From Chlamydia suis (lineage in GTDB: Bacteria; Chlamydiota; Chlamydiia; Chlamydiales; Chlamydiaceae), in contig NZ_LT821323.1 of the NCBI RefSeq assembly GCF_900169085.1, positions 806,001 to 870,000 on the forward strand: a DNA stretch of 64,000 nt, written 5' to 3'. Both the position numbers and the translations under genes were made by a program. Below, in pieces: positions 63,714 through 64,000 of the stretch. Each line of letters opens with the position of its first letter. Position 1 is the first letter of the stretch. Under the pieces are notes generated by a model. The model did not search any database, was not told where the DNA came from, and was given only the letters and a program-made list of their open reading frames with translations.

Positions 63714-64000
63714 ATGAAAGAAATTTATTACGAAATAGCGAGTACGGATTCCACAAATACAACGGCAAAACGGGGGATATCGTTGTGGGATCCTTATGCT
63801 CTTACTATCGTCACAACCAGGAAACAAACGGCAGGACGAGGCAAATTTAGTAGATACTGGCATTCTACGGATCGAGATCTCCTCGCTTCCTTTTGCTTCT
63901 TTTTACGAGTAGATAGCGTGGATAGTGCTTTGTTATTTCGTATAGGCACAGAGGCCGTTATTCGTCTTGGAGTTTCTTTAGGGATTCCAGGAATGGTTAT
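63714..64000 (+). CDS. birA: Biotin-protein ligase BirA, 5' part
   Basis: The first 95 codons of a biotin-protein ligase, cut by the window end. It opens at ATG 63714 and reads KEIYYEIASTDSTNTTAKRG, then VTTRKQTAGRGKFSRYW near 36-52, whose GRG-K-F-S-R-x-W is the ligase signature that binds biotinyl-AMP, then the DLLASFCFFLRV strand. No N-terminal helix-turn-helix is present, so it is a ligase without repressor domain (class I). It ligates biotin to acetyl-CoA carboxylase. Confidence 0.92.
   Translation, partial: MKEIYYEIASTDSTNTTAKRGISLWDPYALTIVTTRKQTAGRGKFSRYWHSTDRDLLASFCFFLRVDSVDSALLFRIGTEAVIRLGVSLGIPGMV

Overview
This window comes from a Chlamydia of the trachomatis-suis-muridarum group. 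The evidence is the MOMP gene (ompA) with the chlamydial signal peptide and cysteine framework, a chlamydia-type type III secretion secretin, the TmeA/TmeB effector pair, a second MOMP-like porin (PorB), and a flagellar-like FliF/FliH/FliI remnant in a non-motile bacterium. Gene order matches my recollection of C. trachomatis D from about CT674 to CT725; CT numbers below are recalled, not looked up. The variable segments of this MOMP do not match the C. trachomatis or C. muridarum proteins as I remember them, so C. suis or a close relative is my best guess. No transposon, prophage, CRISPR array or resistance island is visible.

Layout. 1-1073: end of the secretin gene, a strong terminator and tRNA-Thr. 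1181-6267, minus strand: mcsA-mcsB, tRNA-Glu and tRNA-Lys, then the translation operon rpsB-tsf-pyrH-frr behind tRNA-Gly. 6407-8141: ompA with its terminator and long leader, divergent from the PBP2 gene. 8142-18345, plus strand: PBP2, a TPR protein behind a sigma-54-type promoter, sufBCDS and parB. 18335-20144, minus: two peptide-transporter ATPases. 20298-27435, plus: phosphate transport pair, pgk, tmeA, tmeB and a third hypothetical protein. 27432-29414, minus: nth and mnmE. 29690-35149, plus: psd, a TPR membrane protein and secA. 35232-42166, minus: a knob-domain-like protein, der, pcnB, clpX, clpP, tig and tRNA-Gly. 42394-52403, plus: a SNF2 helicase, mreB, pckA and two paralogous hypothetical proteins. 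52421-62047, minus: porB, gpsA, a sugar-nucleotide pyrophosphorylase, a FliJ-like protein, fliI, fliH, fliF, nifU, nifS and gpmA. 62317-64000, plus: an rRNA pseudouridine synthase, a small membrane protein and the start of birA.

How the genes work together. Most are housekeeping genes for translation, protein quality control (tig-clpP-clpX, mcsA-mcsB), Fe-S assembly (suf), central carbon metabolism (pgk, gpmA, pckA), phospholipid synthesis (psd, gpsA) and envelope function (ompA, porB, PBP2, mreB). The host-interaction layer is the secretin and the TmeA/TmeB locus, with CT711/CT712-type proteins as unproven candidates.

The most unusual signals are several enzymes whose catalytic residues are missing: a NifS-like protein without its PLP lysine beside a NifU-like protein without the IscU-type scaffold cysteines, and a McsB kinase homologue without its active-site motifs. 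Others are a FliF ending in a FliG-like segment, a protein resembling the knob of phage or pyocin tail fibres, a duplicated amphipathic segment in TmeA, and a set of competing hairpins ahead of the suf operon.
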